The notes below the pieces were generated by a model. The model did no database searches and was not told the DNA's origin. It was given only the letters and a program-made list of their open reading frames with translations. Positions 17,043 to 27,176 of a stretch of DNA of 64,000 nucleotides are shown in pieces. The stretch is from Shewanella abyssi (lineage in GTDB: Bacteria > Pseudomonadota > Gammaproteobacteria > Enterobacterales > Shewanellaceae), in the NCBI RefSeq assembly GCF_023284025.1, contig NZ_JAKIKR010000001.1, positions 1-64,000 of the forward strand, in the 5' to 3' direction. The first letter of the stretch is position 1. Each line of letters begins with the position of its first letter. A program made the translations under genes and the position numbers.

Positions 17043-17809
17043 TGGCGTTTAAGAAAGATTCATTTGTGGGCACCATGATTTTTACGGTGACCCTATGCCT
17101 CTTGTGCTCATTTATGATCACTGGCACAGCAGAGTTACTGAAAGAGCGAAAGCTGGTAAAAAAACGCGATGAGTTAAAGCGTAATGTATTAATTGCGGCT
17201 GATGTCGATATCGCAGATAAAGACTTTAGAGCCATCTTTGATAAAAACGTTAAACCGACGTTGGTGACGCTTGATACTGGTGAGGAAGATACTGAAGCTA
17301 ACGTGCTTGATTTTGATGAGCGTATGGCATCAATCAATCCTGAGACATCGCGTAAGCCAAAGAAAGATACCGCCAAGATTAAAAGCCGTGCCGATCAAGC
17401 CCGCGTTTTCAAGGTGTTTGACGACAATGGCAAGTTAGCCAGTGTTGTGGTTCCTATCTACGGTAAAGGCTTGTGGTCGATGATATACGGCTATATCGCG
17501 GTGCAACCTGATTTCAATACCATCGAAAATGTGGTGTTTTATGAGCACGGCGAAACCCCGGGTATTGGCGATTTTCTTAACGATCCAGATTGGACCGGCA
17601 AATGGCATGGTAAACAGATTTACAATGCTAAGGGCAAGGTCTCTTTTAAGGTTGTTAAAGGGGGCGCTAAAGCCGATGACGTTAATGGCGTTGATGCGGT
17701 GAGTGGCGCAACAATGACCGGCCGCGGCGTACAGCGTTCAGTGCAATTTTGGTTTGGCGCTGAAGGATTCGAAATGTTCTTTAATAAGCTAAAAGCGTCG
17801 GAGGGGTAA
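17042..17809 (+). CDS. Na+-translocating NADH:quinone reductase subunit C
   Basis: A 255-residue subunit with one N-terminal TM helix and a periplasmic FMN domain. The covalent FMN threonine is T224 in SGAT (221-224, DAVSGATMTGRGV). Part of the electron path between NqrF, B and the membrane redox centres. The start overlaps the stop of the small ORF by one base (TAATG) and has GAGGA about 10 bases upstream. The loop near residues 80-115 is rich in charged residues. Confidence 0.95.
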   Translation: MAFKKDSFVGTMIFTVTLCLLCSFMITGTAELLKERKLVKKRDELKRNVLIAADVDIADKDFRAIFDKNVKPTLVTLDTGEEDTEANVLDFDERMASINPETSRKPKKDTAKIKSRADQARVFKVFDDNGKLASVVVPIYGKGLWSMIYGYIAVQPDFNTIENVVFYEHGETPGIGDFLNDPDWTGKWHGKQIYNAKGKVSFKVVKGGAKADDVNGVDAVSGATMTGRGVQRSVQFWFGAEGFEMFFNKLKASEG

Positions 17810-17812
17810 TTG

Positions 17813-18436
17813 ATGAGTACTCAAACTGCATCGACTCGTGACATTTTAACCAGTCCCATTTTTAATAATAACCCAGTCGCTATGCAAGTGCTTGGCGTCT
17901 GTTCAGCACTGGCTGTCAGTAACTCAATGCAAACCGCATTGGTGATGACACTGGCCGTGACGTTTGTACTGGTGTTTTCAAACCTGATTATCTCCAGCAT
18001 ACGTTCACTTATTCCCAATAGCGTGCGTATTATTGCGCAGATGACCATTATTGCGTCATTGGTGATTATCGTTGACATGGTATTGCAAGATATCGCCTAT
18101 GAACTTTCACGTCAGCTGTCGGTATTTGTGGGACTGATTATTACCAACTGCATCATTATGGGACGCGCTGAAGCGTTTGCCATGAAGAACCCACCGCATT
18201 TAGCGGTAGTGGATGCCGTCGGTAATGCAATGGGCTATGGCGTTATTTTGTTAGGCGTCGCGTTTGTACGTGAACTGCTCGGTAGTGGTACCTTGTTTGG
18301 ACATGAAATTCTAAAGACCGTTGAAAACGGTGGCTGGTATCTCGCTAATGAAATGTTCAAGTTACCGCCAAGTGCGTTTTTCTTAATTGGCTTAATGATC
18401 TGGTCAATAAACGTCATTCAGCGTAAGCGAGGGTAG
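17813..18436 (+). CDS. Na+-translocating NADH:quinone reductase subunit D
   Basis: A 207-residue, six-helix membrane subunit of the Nqr/Rnf D family, with [13 protein letters not shown] and [10 protein letters not shown]. NqrD and NqrE together bind an iron-sulfur centre in the membrane via cysteines; a suitable Cys is in [15 protein letters not shown] 17813 follows GGAGGGG at 17800-17806, three bases after the nqrC stop. A TTG at 17810 is not used in this reading. Confidence 0.95.
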   Translation: MSTQTASTRDILTSPIFNNNPVAMQVLGVCSALAVSNSMQTALVMTLAVTFVLVFSNLIISSIRSLIPNSVRIIAQMTIIASLVIIVDMVLQDIAYELSRQLSVFVGLIITNCIIMGRAEAFAMKNPPHLAVVDAVGNAMGYGVILLGVAFVRELLGSGTLFGHEILKTVENGGWYLANEMFKLPPSAFFLIGLMIWSINVIQRKRG

Positions 18437-18444
18437 TAAGCGAT

Positions 18445-19053
18445 ATGGAACATTATATAAACCTGTTTATTCAGGCTGCGTTTATCGACAACATGGCGCT
18501 CTCGTTCTTCATGGGCATGTGTACATTTTTAGCGGTATCTAAAAAAGTATCAACATCTTTTGGACTCGGTGTGGCTGTTATCGTTGTGATGATGTTAGCA
18601 GTGCCGCTTAACCAGTTAATCTATGCCAACATCCTCGCGCCTGGTGCTCTTGCATGGGCAGGATATCCGGCATTGGATTTAAGCTATTTACAGTTAATCA
18701 CCTTTATTGGTGTTATCGCTGCACTGGTGCAAATCTTAGAGATGTTCTTGGATAAGTACATTCCTGCACTTTATGACTCACTAGGTATTTTCTTACCTTT
18801 ACTTACTGTGAACTGTGCGATCTTTGCTGGGGTTATTTTCATGGCTAACCGAGATTACACTCTGGGTGAGTCAGTGGTATTTGCAGCCGGTTCTGGATTT
18901 GGTTGGGCGATGGCGATTGTCATGCTGGCCGGATTACGAGAGCGGATGAAGTTCCACGCGATACCAGAAGGCCTACAGGGTATCGGTATTGTATTTATTA
19001 CCACAGGCTTGATGGCGCTAGGCTTCATGGCTTTCTCTGGTATTTCTATTTAA
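18445..19053 (+). CDS. Na+-translocating NADH:quinone reductase subunit E
   Basis: A 202-residue membrane subunit, the inverted counterpart of NqrD. It has six hydrophobic helices, [15 protein letters not shown] near the start and [15 protein letters not shown] in the middle. The Cys residues in those two segments match the positions that bind the intramembrane Fe-S centre with NqrD. It starts 8 bases after the nqrD stop. Confidence 0.95.
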   Translation: MEHYINLFIQAAFIDNMALSFFMGMCTFLAVSKKVSTSFGLGVAVIVVMMLAVPLNQLIYANILAPGALAWAGYPALDLSYLQLITFIGVIAALVQILEMFLDKYIPALYDSLGIFLPLLTVNCAIFAGVIFMANRDYTLGESVVFAAGSGFGWAMAIVMLAGLRERMKFHAIPEGLQGIGIVFITTGLMALGFMAFSGISI

Positions 19054-19108
19054 GTCCGTTAGCGATAAAACGACTTAATGAAAACGAATTAAACAAAAGG
19101 TAGATTCG

Positions 19109-20326
19109 ATGGAAATGGCAATTGGTATCGGTATGTTCACCGTCGTGGTAAGCATATTGGTTATGGTGATTTTGTTCGCCAAAAGTAAACTGGTATCTAC
19201 GGGTGATGTCAACATCCGTATTAATGATGACGCAGAAAAAAGCATTTCAACTGCAGCAGGTGATAAGTTACTCAGCGCACTTGCGAGTAAGAATATTTTT
19301 ATTCCATCAGCTTGTGGTGGCGGCGGAACATGCGGTCAATGCCGCGTGACCGTTAAATCGGGTGGTGGTGATATTTTGCCCACCGAGCGCGATCATATTA
19401 GCAAGAAAGAAGCGAAGGAAGGTTGCCGTTTAGCTTGCCAAGTCTCTGTTAAAACCGATATGGAACTCGAGGTTGAAGAGGAGATCTTCGGTGTTAAAAA
19501 GTGGCAGTGTGAGGTTATTTCTAATAACAACACGGCGACGTTCATCAAAGAGTTACTGCTTAAATTGCCTGAAGGTGAGGATGTACTCTTCAAAGCGGGT
19601 GGCTACATTCAAATTGAAGCGCCAGCACATAAAGTTAACTATGCTGATTTTGATATTCCAGCTGAATACCGTGATGATTGGGTTAAGTACGACCTATTTA
19701 AGCTAGTGTCAAAAGTCGATGAAGAAGTACTGCGTGCATACTCTATGGCTAACTATCCAGACGAGAAAGGCACTATCATGTTGAACGTGCGTATTGCCAC
19801 GCCACCGAATGACAAAGTGGCACCGGGTAAGATGTCTTCGTACATCTTTAACCTCAAAGCGGGTGATATGGTGACTATTTCAGGTCCATTTGGTGAGTTC
19901 TTTGTCAAAGAGACTGACGCAGAGATGATTTTTGTCGGTGGTGGTGCGGGAATGGCACCGATGCGTTCGCACATCTTCGACCAGCTCAAGAGTAAAAAGA
20001 CTCAGCGTAAGATGAGTTTTTGGTATGGTGCTCGCTCAACACGGGAAGTGTTCTATCAAGAGGATTTTGATGCGCTTGCAGCTGAAAATGAAAACTTCGT
20101 TTGGCATGTGGCGTTATCTGATCCACTGCCGGAAGATAATTGGACGGGTTACACAGGTTTTATTCATAACGTGCTGTTTGAAAATTACCTGCGCGATCAT
20201 AAGGCGCCAGAAGATTGTGAGTTCTACATGTGTGGCCCTCCGATTATGAACTCATCGGTGATCAACCTGCTTGAAAGCTTGGGCGTAGAACCTGAAAACA
20301 TCCTACTTGATGATTTCGGTGATTAA
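19109..20326 (+). CDS. Na+-translocating NADH:quinone reductase subunit F
   Basis: The 405-residue NADH-oxidising subunit. It has one N-terminal TM helix, a 2Fe-2S ferredoxin domain (C69, C75, C78 and C110, in [10 protein letters not shown] and CRLACQV), the FAD-binding motif RAYSMAN (209-215) and an NADH-binding GGGAGMAP. It ends in ILLDDFGD. It is the last operon gene; a terminator follows at 20368. The last 27 codons reappear as a duplicate at 20446. The codons around the duplicated stretch look intact here, so this copy is the functional one. Confidence 0.96.
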   Translation: MEMAIGIGMFTVVVSILVMVILFAKSKLVSTGDVNIRINDDAEKSISTAAGDKLLSALASKNIFIPSACGGGGTCGQCRVTVKSGGGDILPTERDHISKKEAKEGCRLACQVSVKTDMELEVEEEIFGVKKWQCEVISNNNTATFIKELLLKLPEGEDVLFKAGGYIQIEAPAHKVNYADFDIPAEYRDDWVKYDLFKLVSKVDEEVLRAYSMANYPDEKGTIMLNVRIATPPNDKVAPGKMSSYIFNLKAGDMVTISGPFGEFFVKETDAEMIFVGGGAGMAPMRSHIFDQLKSKKTQRKMSFWYGARSTREVFYQEDFDALAAENENFVWHVALSDPLPEDNWTGYTGFIHNVLFENYLRDHKAPEDCEFYMCGPPIMNSSVINLLESLGVEPENILLDDFGD

Positions 20327-20367
20327 GGCCTAGATCCTCAGAATTAGTCCACTATTTTGAACTAGAA

Positions 20368-20395
20368 AACGCAGCTTTTGAGCTGCGTTTTTGTT
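20368..20395 (+). terminator. Rho-independent terminator of nqr operon (copy 1)
   Basis: Stem AACGCAGCT / AGCTGCGTT, loop TTTG, T-rich tail. A closely similar second copy occurs at 20551, part of the duplication of the nqrF end. Confidence 0.9.
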
Positions 20396-20423
20396 TTTTG
20401 TTTTTTGTATTAGGGGCAGTTTT

Positions 20424-20526
20424 ATGTGTGGCCCTACATCAACTAATGAACTCATCGGTGATCAACCTGCTTGAAAGCTTGGGCGTAGAACCTGAAAACA
20501 TCCTACTTGATGATTTCGGTGATTAA
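20424..20526 (+). pseudogene. Duplicated 3' end of nqrF
   Basis: Bases 20446-20527 are identical to 20246-20327 in nqrF over all 82 positions, ending at the same TAA. A further 12 bases, ATGTGTGGCCCT (20424-20435), match 20228-20239, but the segment between is 10 bases here instead of 6, which breaks the frame. From ATG 20446 an ORF for the last 26 NqrF residues remains, without any obvious ribosome binding site. Downstream, TTGAACTAGAAAA and the terminator are also duplicated. It is a scar, not a working gene. Confidence 0.85.
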
Positions 20527-20550
20527 GCAAAGTAAAACATCTTGAACTAG

Positions 20551-20580
20551 AAAAACGCAGCTTTTTAGCTGCGTTTTTTA
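20551..20580 (+). terminator. Rho-independent terminator (copy 2)
   Basis: Stem AAAACGCAGCT / AGCTGCGTTTT, loop TTTT. Homologous to the terminator at 20368 and preceded by the same TTGAACTAG sequence. Confidence 0.85.
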
Positions 20581-20724
20581 TTGGCTGAAAACTGTATATT
20601 AACGTTATATAAGATCGAAATCTAAAGTGAAAAATCATATCTATACAGCGATTGTTTAATAACATTTTTACTGTTTTAATAACAGCTTAACTACTTTTAT
20701 TCTGGACTCTACAGGAAACTAGCA

Positions 20725-23700
20725 ATGGACGCTCTACGCCCTGATTTTATCTATCCCCCCGGCTCTATGTTAATGCACTCCCCACTTATTTTAAGCAAAG
20801 CTGATATGTACGGCTTTTTCTTAAAAGGCAAGATGGCCAACCTGCAAAAATCTATCGATACCAGCCTTAACCAAGTGGCCGGTAGTGCGATGTATTTCAA
20901 AGTGCTATCGCCATACGTATTGACTAGTTTTACTCGCGTCGATAAAGCGTATTCAGCTTACCCAAAAGATAGAGAAAAAGGTTGGATCCAAGAAACGGAT
21001 ATTGTGACTTGGGTGATGGTCGGCCGGCAAAATAGCAGTGATAGCGAAGATATTAGCCATGTGTATTTTCATCCGCTACATATTTTTGTCAATGATGCGA
21101 TGGCACTGATAAATGGCCGTGAGCTGTTTGGTTATCCTAAGTATATGTGTGAATACGAGATGCCAGAGGTGGGTGCCCCGCTGACCAAACTGAGTTTATC
21201 GGCGAAGAGTTTTAAGACTTTTTCCCCTGACAGTGAATTAGCATTTCATCCTTTGTTGAGTGTGGATTGTGAGGCCAGCGATGAGCAGCAATTATCACCT
21301 CTTGAAGCGATTGCTAAAACATGGGACTTGTTTAAAGCCCAAACTGATTTTATTCCAGATCTTGATAAGCTTGGTGAGAGCCAGCTGTTTAGCTTGTTGT
21401 TTAAACCTGCCATAGACCAAGTTTTCCTTAAGCAGTTACCTGATAGCGCGGGTAATAAGGCGGTTTATCAGGCGATAACAGCGGCCCCCGCAAAGGTCAA
21501 TAAGGTACATTCAATCTCATTATTGGAAAATGACCTGCTCGCGACCATTTTCGATAATGCCTCCTTTTCTTTTAAAGAGTCATTAGGCGTCGAACTTGGC
21601 GAGCAACATGTACTGTTGCCGTATCACGTAAATTTTGATTTTGAGGTTCCTCAAGGCGAGGTTCTGGTGGATAACTCTTTTATCAAAAAAGAGAAAATAG
21701 CCATTTTAGGGGGTGGCGTTGCGGCAATGACTGCTGCCGTTTGCTTAACCGAGCAACCCGGTTGGCAAAACCGTTATGAGATCGATGTGTATCAGATGGG
21801 TTGGCGTATTGGCGGTAAAGGTGCCAGTGGGCGTAATGCTGATAAAGGCCAACGTATTGAAGAGCATGGTTTGCATATTTGGTTTGGCTTTTATCAAAAT
21901 GCCTTTAGCTTAATGCGTAAAGCTTATGAAGAGCTCGATAGACCGGCAGGTGCGCCACTCGCTACATTCTTAGATGCCTTTAAACCGCATAACTTTATCG
22001 TATTACAAGAAGATGTCGGCGGTGACTCTGACAGTTGGCCGATTCAATTTCCTGAGCGTAGTGGCTTGCCGGGTGACGGTACGGAAGTGCTCACACTGTG
22101 GAAGGTAGTCAAGGCAGCATTTAGCTGGATCCGCCATTGGTTAACTGAAATGGACGACCTGCTTGATGAGATGGATGAGCAAGCCAAAGAATCTGCAAGG
22201 CCGATACACTGGTTTAGTCGTGAATGGTTCGAACAGCTAAACGATAAGATTGAAGACTCTATTGATGACGCGAAAGAGAGCATGTCATCACTTGCCGATA
22301 AGTTGGAATGTCATTTTAATCAAATGATAGGCCGCGATTGTGAAGAACACCATCATGATACCGAAGATGAAGGTGGTTTTGTTGAATCTGCGGTGGATGC
22401 CTTTAGAGCACGTTTAGAGGAGCGTTTCGTCGATAGGTTGGAGACTAATGATGAACTACGCAGGTTGTATATTGCCGCTGATCTGGGCTTAACGATCCTG
22501 AAAGGTATGTTCGTTGATGACGTATTTAAGCATGGCTTTGATGTTATCAACGATTATGACTATCGTGAATGGCTCACTAAGCACGGTGCTAACCAGACGT
22601 TTACTGTCGATTCTGCGCCGGTGCGAGGCTTTTACGATCTGGTGTTTGCTTACGAGAAAGGTAACTTTGACAAGCCCAACTTAGAAGCGGGCACGATTAT
22701 TCGCTCTATGATGCGTATTGCACTCTGTTACCAAGGTGGGGTGATGTGGGAGATGCAGGCAGGCATGGGCGATACCGTCTTTACCCCTTATTATGAAGTG
22801 CTTAAGCGCAGAGGGGTTAATTTCCACTTTTTTAACAAGGTCGAAAACCTTGAGTGCCAAGATGGCAGTATTGAAGCGATAGAGATAACCGAGCAGGTGG
22901 CGTTAAAAGAGGGGCTACAATCGTACTCACCACTGGTGGATGTTAAAGGGTTAGACTGCTGGCCAAGTCAGCCAAAGTTTGACGAACTCGATCCGGTGCA
23001 AGCGCAGTTAATGCAAGATCATGATATTAATCTGGAGCACTTCTGGAGCAACTGGGAGCAGGTGTACCAGGCGTATTACGATAAACCTTTGCCGAAGAAA
23101 CGTCTGCTTAAAGGTAAAGATTTCGACAAAGTGATATTTGGCCTTTCAATCGGCTCTGTACCGCATGTTGCCAGTGAAGTCATGGCACAAAGTGAAGCAT
23201 TAACCCTTAGTGTTGAAAAAGTTAAAACCGTGGCGACACAAGCTTATCAGCTGTGGATGGATCAAGACTTAGCCGGGATCGGTTGGCCCTTAACACCAGA
23301 TAATGGTGAAGAGCCGGTGCTTTCTGGCTTTACTGAACCTTTTGATACCTGGGCATCATTAACTCATCTTATCGATAAAGAAGACTGGCCAGCTGTACAG
23401 CCTAAAAATGCCAGTTATTTTTGCTCGGCTCTCGCTGTCGAAAGTTATCCTCCAGCGAGTGATATTGATTTCCAGCAGCACAAAACGGCGCAGGCAAAAG
23501 AGGGGGCCATAGGCCAGCTTAATAGTGAGATCTACAAACTGTGGGGTAACGTGCCAGCGCCGACGGCAGAGGAGAATGGTGAAGTGCAAGCTCAATTCCC
23601 ATGGCAGTGGTTACATGATGACACTGAAGCTACAGGCGTAGCAAGATTCGACAGTCAATACTGGCGAGCCAATGTTGACCCATCTGAGCGCTATGTGATG

Positions 23701-23892
23701 TCTGTTAAAGGCAGTACCCAGTATCGTATCGCAACGGATGGAACCGGGATCGATAACCTCTTCGTCACTGGTGATTGGATCAAAACCGGCATTAATGCCA
23801 GCTGCGTGGAAGCGGCCACAATGGCTGGAATGCAAACCTCCAAAGCCATTAGCGGTTATCCAGAAGTGATAAAAGGTGAGCAAGACTTTTAA
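20725..23892 (+). CDS. Fusion of acetoacetate-decarboxylase-like and FAD amine-oxidase-like domains
   Basis: A 1055-residue protein. Residues about 10-310 look like the acetoacetate decarboxylase fold: GRELFGYPKY (131-140) aligns with the active-site PKK of that enzyme. K139 is kept and the second lysine is Y140, so true decarboxylase activity is doubtful. From about 324 comes an FAD-binding domain (KIAILGGGVAAMTAA, then WRIGGKGASGRN near 360-371) of the amine-oxidase/phytoene-desaturase type, closing with NLFVTGDWIKTGINASCVEAA. A charged, acidic insert with an HHHDTEDEGG stretch lies near 550. AGGAAA precedes the ATG. It is flanked by terminators and thus probably monocistronic. The substrate is unknown. 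Confidence 0.7.
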   Translation: MDALRPDFIYPPGSMLMHSPLILSKADMYGFFLKGKMANLQKSIDTSLNQVAGSAMYFKVLSPYVLTSFTRVDKAYSAYPKDREKGWIQETDIVTWVMVGRQNSSDSEDISHVYFHPLHIFVNDAMALINGRELFGYPKYMCEYEMPEVGAPLTKLSLSAKSFKTFSPDSELAFHPLLSVDCEASDEQQLSPLEAIAKTWDLFKAQTDFIPDLDKLGESQLFSLLFKPAIDQVFLKQLPDSAGNKAVYQAITAAPAKVNKVHSISLLENDLLATIFDNASFSFKESLGVELGEQHVLLPYHVNFDFEVPQGEVLVDNSFIKKEKIAILGGGVAAMTAAVCLTEQPGWQNRYEIDVYQMGWRIGGKGASGRNADKGQRIEEHGLHIWFGFYQNAFSLMRKAYEELDRPAGAPLATFLDAFKPHNFIVLQEDVGGDSDSWPIQFPERSGLPGDGTEVLTLWKVVKAAFSWIRHWLTEMDDLLDEMDEQAKESARPIHWFSREWFEQLNDKIEDSIDDAKESMSSLADKLECHFNQMIGRDCEEHHHDTEDEGGFVESAVDAFRARLEERFVDRLETNDELRRLYIAADLGLTILKGMFVDDVFKHGFDVINDYDYREWLTKHGANQTFTVDSAPVRGFYDLVFAYEKGNFDKPNLEAGTIIRSMMRIALCYQGGVMWEMQAGMGDTVFTPYYEVLKRRGVNFHFFNKVENLECQDGSIEAIEITEQVALKEGLQSYSPLVDVKGLDCWPSQPKFDELDPVQAQLMQDHDINLEHFWSNWEQVYQAYYDKPLPKKRLLKGKDFDKVIFGLSIGSVPHVASEVMAQSEALTLSVEKVKTVATQAYQLWMDQDLAGIGWPLTPDNGEEPVLSGFTEPFDTWASLTHLIDKEDWPAVQPKNASYFCSALAVESYPPASDIDFQQHKTAQAKEGAIGQLNSEIYKLWGNVPAPTAEENGEVQAQFPWQWLHDDTEATGVARFDSQYWRANVDPSERYVMSVKGSTQYRIATDGTGIDNLFVTGDWIKTGINASCVEAATMAGMQTSKAISGYPEVIKGEQDF

Positions 23893-23930
23893 ACTTTTTT
23901 GTATGAAACTACCTTTCGTTAACAATGAAA

Positions 23931-23966
23931 AAGGCGCTTTACTGCATGTTAAAGCGCCTTTTTTAA
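23931..23966. terminator. Bidirectional terminator
   Basis: Stem AAGGCGCTTT / AAAGCGCCTT with a 10-base loop, A run before and T run after. It lies between the convergent fusion gene and ggt. Confidence 0.9.
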
Positions 23967-23977
23967 CTATCTAATCG

Positions 23978-25729
23978 TTAATAACCGACGGTTTCGCTGC
24001 CTACTCTGCGAGGATCTGATGCACCGAAAATACCCTGCTCGGTAACCATAATAGATTGCGTCGACCCCATCGAATTATTGATCTTAATTTTATGCCCTTT
24101 AGCTTCTAACAGCTCTTGAGTATCGCGGTTTAAGGTGTGCTCTACTCGTAGCACATCGGGCAACCACTGGTGGTGAATACGGGCCGCATTGGTGGCTTCA
24201 GCAATATTAAAATCGTGGTCGATGACGTTCATTATCACCTGTAAGGTGGTGGTAATGATGCGTGAACCGCCAGGACTGCCGGTGACGATGTAAGGTTTAC
24301 CGTCTTTCATGACGATAGTCGGACTCATTGAACTTAAAGGACGCTTTCTGCCTTCAACCGCATTGGCTTCACCGCCAATCAAGCCAAAACCGTTAGGCAC
24401 TCCTGGCTTTGCGGAAAAGTCATCCATCTCGTTGTTGAGTAAAATCCCGGTTCCTTTAGCGACCAGACCCGATCCATAACTGAAATTGAGCGTGTAGGTG
24501 TTGGACACCGCATTACCCCATTTATCGACCACAGAATAATGGGTGGTTTGATTACTTTCATAAGGCGCGATGTTACCTGGCTTAATCTCGCTGCTTGGTG
24601 TTGCCTTATTGATAGCGATTTTTTTGGCTAATGACTTTGCGTAATCTTTGTCAATTAATGCATCGACAGGCACATCGTTGAAATCGGGGTCGCCCAAATA
24701 CTCACTGCGATCGGCATAGGCTCTTTTCATTGACTCGGTCATTAAGTGCAAGGTAGCTGCGGTATTGTGTCCTAGCTTATCGATGGGGTATTGCTCGAGT
24801 ATGTTGAGCATTTCAATAATATGCACGCCACCAGAAGATGGCGGCGGCATAGAGACGACCTGGTAGCCTCGATAACTGCCAGATACCGGTTTTCTCTCAA
24901 TAGCTTGGTAGTTTTTAAGATCCTCAAGGGTCATTATTCCACCGGCTGCCTTAACGGCAGTCACTATCTTTTCAGCCGTTTCACCTTGATAAAATCCCTT
25001 GCTGCCTTGCTTTGCGATAAGCGATAGCGAGTGAGCAAGCTCTGGCTGCTTAAGTGTTTCACCGATTTGATAGTCAGAGTTATCTTGCTTGTAAAAGACT
25101 TCAGCAGAGCTCGGCCATTGTGCGATACGTCTTTTTAAGCCTGTTAATGATGACGATAGATCTGGCGTGACCACAATGCCATCTTTAGCCATTGCAATGG
25201 CCGCTTTGGTGACTTGTGCCATCGTCATGGTGCCGTACTTTTCTAACGCAAGCTCCATTCCCATGACGGTACCTGGCACACCGATTGCTAGTCCATGTTC
25301 ACGACTGAGTTTGTTGACGGCATTGCCTTTCTCATCAAGGAAAATGTCTTTGTGAGCGCTTGCTGGCGCCATTTCACGGTAATCAATGGCAATCGTTTTG
25401 TTTTGCTCAGCAAGATGCACCAACATAAAACCGCCACCACCGATATTACCCGCTCGAGGTAGAGTCACTGCGAGACTGAAACCTACGGCTACGGCTGCAT
25501 CTACTGCATTACCTCCTTGTTTAAGAATTTCAACTCCTGCTCTTGTTGCCAATGCTTCTTGGCTCGAGACCATACCGTGCTCAGCCCATACCGGGTGAGC
25601 TGTTGCCATGTGGCTGTATATGGATGTTTCAGCAGCATTAACCGATAGCGGGGCGCTGGCGGTTAATGTTAGAGTTGTGAGGGGAATTGCCATGGTGATG
25701 GCAAATGCTAAGCTCTTAAACATGCGCAT
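23978..25729 (-). CDS. Gamma-glutamyltransferase
   Basis: A 583-residue periplasmic threonine-nucleophile hydrolase/transferase that cleaves the gamma-glutamyl bond of glutathione and related compounds. It has a signal peptide (about 1-31), the large-subunit start GMVSSQEALATRAGVEIL, the self-cleavage/nucleophile threonine in NQTTHYSVVDKWG, NNEMDDFSAKPG, and PLSSMSPTIV and SPGGSRI near the active site. ATG 25729 (MRMFKSL) is preceded by AAGGA 6 bases upstream; an in-frame start 48 bases earlier lacks this. It divergently faces the gene at 25940. Confidence 0.93.
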   Translation of the reverse strand: MRMFKSLAFAITMAIPLTTLTLTASAPLSVNAAETSIYSHMATAHPVWAEHGMVSSQEALATRAGVEILKQGGNAVDAAVAVGFSLAVTLPRAGNIGGGGFMLVHLAEQNKTIAIDYREMAPASAHKDIFLDEKGNAVNKLSREHGLAIGVPGTVMGMELALEKYGTMTMAQVTKAAIAMAKDGIVVTPDLSSSLTGLKRRIAQWPSSAEVFYKQDNSDYQIGETLKQPELAHSLSLIAKQGSKGFYQGETAEKIVTAVKAAGGIMTLEDLKNYQAIERKPVSGSYRGYQVVSMPPPSSGGVHIIEMLNILEQYPIDKLGHNTAATLHLMTESMKRAYADRSEYLGDPDFNDVPVDALIDKDYAKSLAKKIAINKATPSSEIKPGNIAPYESNQTTHYSVVDKWGNAVSNTYTLNFSYGSGLVAKGTGILLNNEMDDFSAKPGVPNGFGLIGGEANAVEGRKRPLSSMSPTIVMKDGKPYIVTGSPGGSRIITTTLQVIMNVIDHDFNIAEATNAARIHHQWLPDVLRVEHTLNRDTQELLEAKGHKIKINNSMGSTQSIMVTEQGIFGASDPRRVGSETVGY

Positions 25730-25939
25730 TTTCAATCCTTTGTATTTTTTGTAATGTCTATTGCGGTTGGATCTCATGCTCTGCTCGAGGTGAAGCAGCT
25801 CTTGAGTTCAACTGTTAATTCGAGTTTAGCAATGTGACGCTTATCGCTATTAAATGCAATAGTGATCAGGCAATGGCGCGCAATTATGCGCTAACTGACT
25901 TATTGATAAGCCGTTTGGCTAAAGGAATTGGAATTTAGT

Positions 25940-27151
25940 TTGGATAATAAGCAGGACGATGGAGTTCAGTCGCAATCGGTGGGATCAAGTTTAAGCTTAG
26001 CGTTTGTCGATGCAATAGACGCTGTGGATGCCAGCACTTGGGATGATTTAATGGATGATGGTAATCCGTTTAATCAACACGCCTATTTAGCGGCATTAGA
26101 GGCTAGCGGTTGTGTTAGCCAACAAAGCGGATGGACGCCATTACACCTAGTCGTGCGCCAAGCTACGCGAATCGTTGCTGTTATGCCGCTGTATATTAAA
26201 AGCCACTCTTATGGCGAGTATATTTTTGACTGGGCGTGGGCCGAAGCTTACGACAAGCATCAAATTCCTTATTATCCAAAGTTAGTTTCTGCGATCCCAT
26301 TTACCCCGGTTACCGGAGCACGCATCGGCATCGCCACTGATGTCACTGCGCAGCAGGTGTGGGAGTTGATCATACAGGCGCTTGATGGCAGTTTGATCGA
26401 GCATGGTTTTTCCAGTTGGCACTGTTTATTCTTGCCCAAAGAGCAGTTCATCGCCATGTCTCAACCAGCAGAAGATAATCCTGCTTGCTTGAAACGACTA
26501 AGCACTCAGTTTCATTGGAAAAACAGAGGTTATCAGAGTTTCGATGGTTTTCTAAACTCGCTTACCTCTCGTAAACGCAAAGACATTAACAAAGAGCGCG
26601 CCAAGTTAACGCCCCACGAACTGAGCTTTGAGTTTGTTAATGCAGAGCAGGTAACAACCGCAATGTGGCACACATTTTATGCCTGTTACAGGCAAACATA
26701 TGCCAAACGATCGGGCCATGCTGGTTACCTGAATTTGGCATTTTTTGAATCGATTGCTAATACTATGCCTGACAACGTGTTGCTGTTATTGGTGCGTAAC
26801 ATTGAGGGGCAAGTGGTCGCATCTGCGCTGTATTTTAAGTCTAAAAGCCATCTTTATGGTCGCTACTGGGGGAGTTTGGTTGATATCGACGGATTGCATT
26901 TTGAAGCCTGTTATTACCAAGGCATTGAATACTGCATTGAGCACCAATTGGCTGTGTTTGACGCTGGAGCCCAGGGAGAGCATAAAGTGGCCCGCGGCTT
27001 CGAGCCAGTAGCAACATACTCTACTCACGAGGTGCTTCACCCCGAATTTCGCAGAGCCATTGAAAGCTTTACCCTTCAAGAGGCTGATAATATAAAAACC
27101 TACATGGAGTTATTAACCAGCAAACTGCCTTATCGACAACAGGCTGATTAA
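25940..27151 (+). CDS. DUF482 / FemAB-like GNAT-fold protein
   Basis: A protein of about 403 residues of the DUF482 (COG3146) family, related to peptidyltransferases of the FemAB/GNAT fold. Typical blocks are GNPFNQHAYLAALEASG, WAEAYDKHQIPYYPKLVSAIPFTPVTG, LTSRKRKDINKER and FDAGAQGEHKVARGFEPV. It may add an amino acid or acyl group to an amino substrate, but no substrate is known. The start is probably TTG 25940 with GGAA 6 bases upstream; TTG 25928 is an alternative. Alone in its orientation. Confidence 0.8.
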   Translation: MDNKQDDGVQSQSVGSSLSLAFVDAIDAVDASTWDDLMDDGNPFNQHAYLAALEASGCVSQQSGWTPLHLVVRQATRIVAVMPLYIKSHSYGEYIFDWAWAEAYDKHQIPYYPKLVSAIPFTPVTGARIGIATDVTAQQVWELIIQALDGSLIEHGFSSWHCLFLPKEQFIAMSQPAEDNPACLKRLSTQFHWKNRGYQSFDGFLNSLTSRKRKDINKERAKLTPHELSFEFVNAEQVTTAMWHTFYACYRQTYAKRSGHAGYLNLAFFESIANTMPDNVLLLLVRNIEGQVVASALYFKSKSHLYGRYWGSLVDIDGLHFEACYYQGIEYCIEHQLAVFDAGAQGEHKVARGFEPVATYSTHEVLHPEFRRAIESFTLQEADNIKTYMELLTSKLPYRQQAD

Positions 27152-27176
27152 GCTGTCGCTAGTCAGCGGAAGTTGA

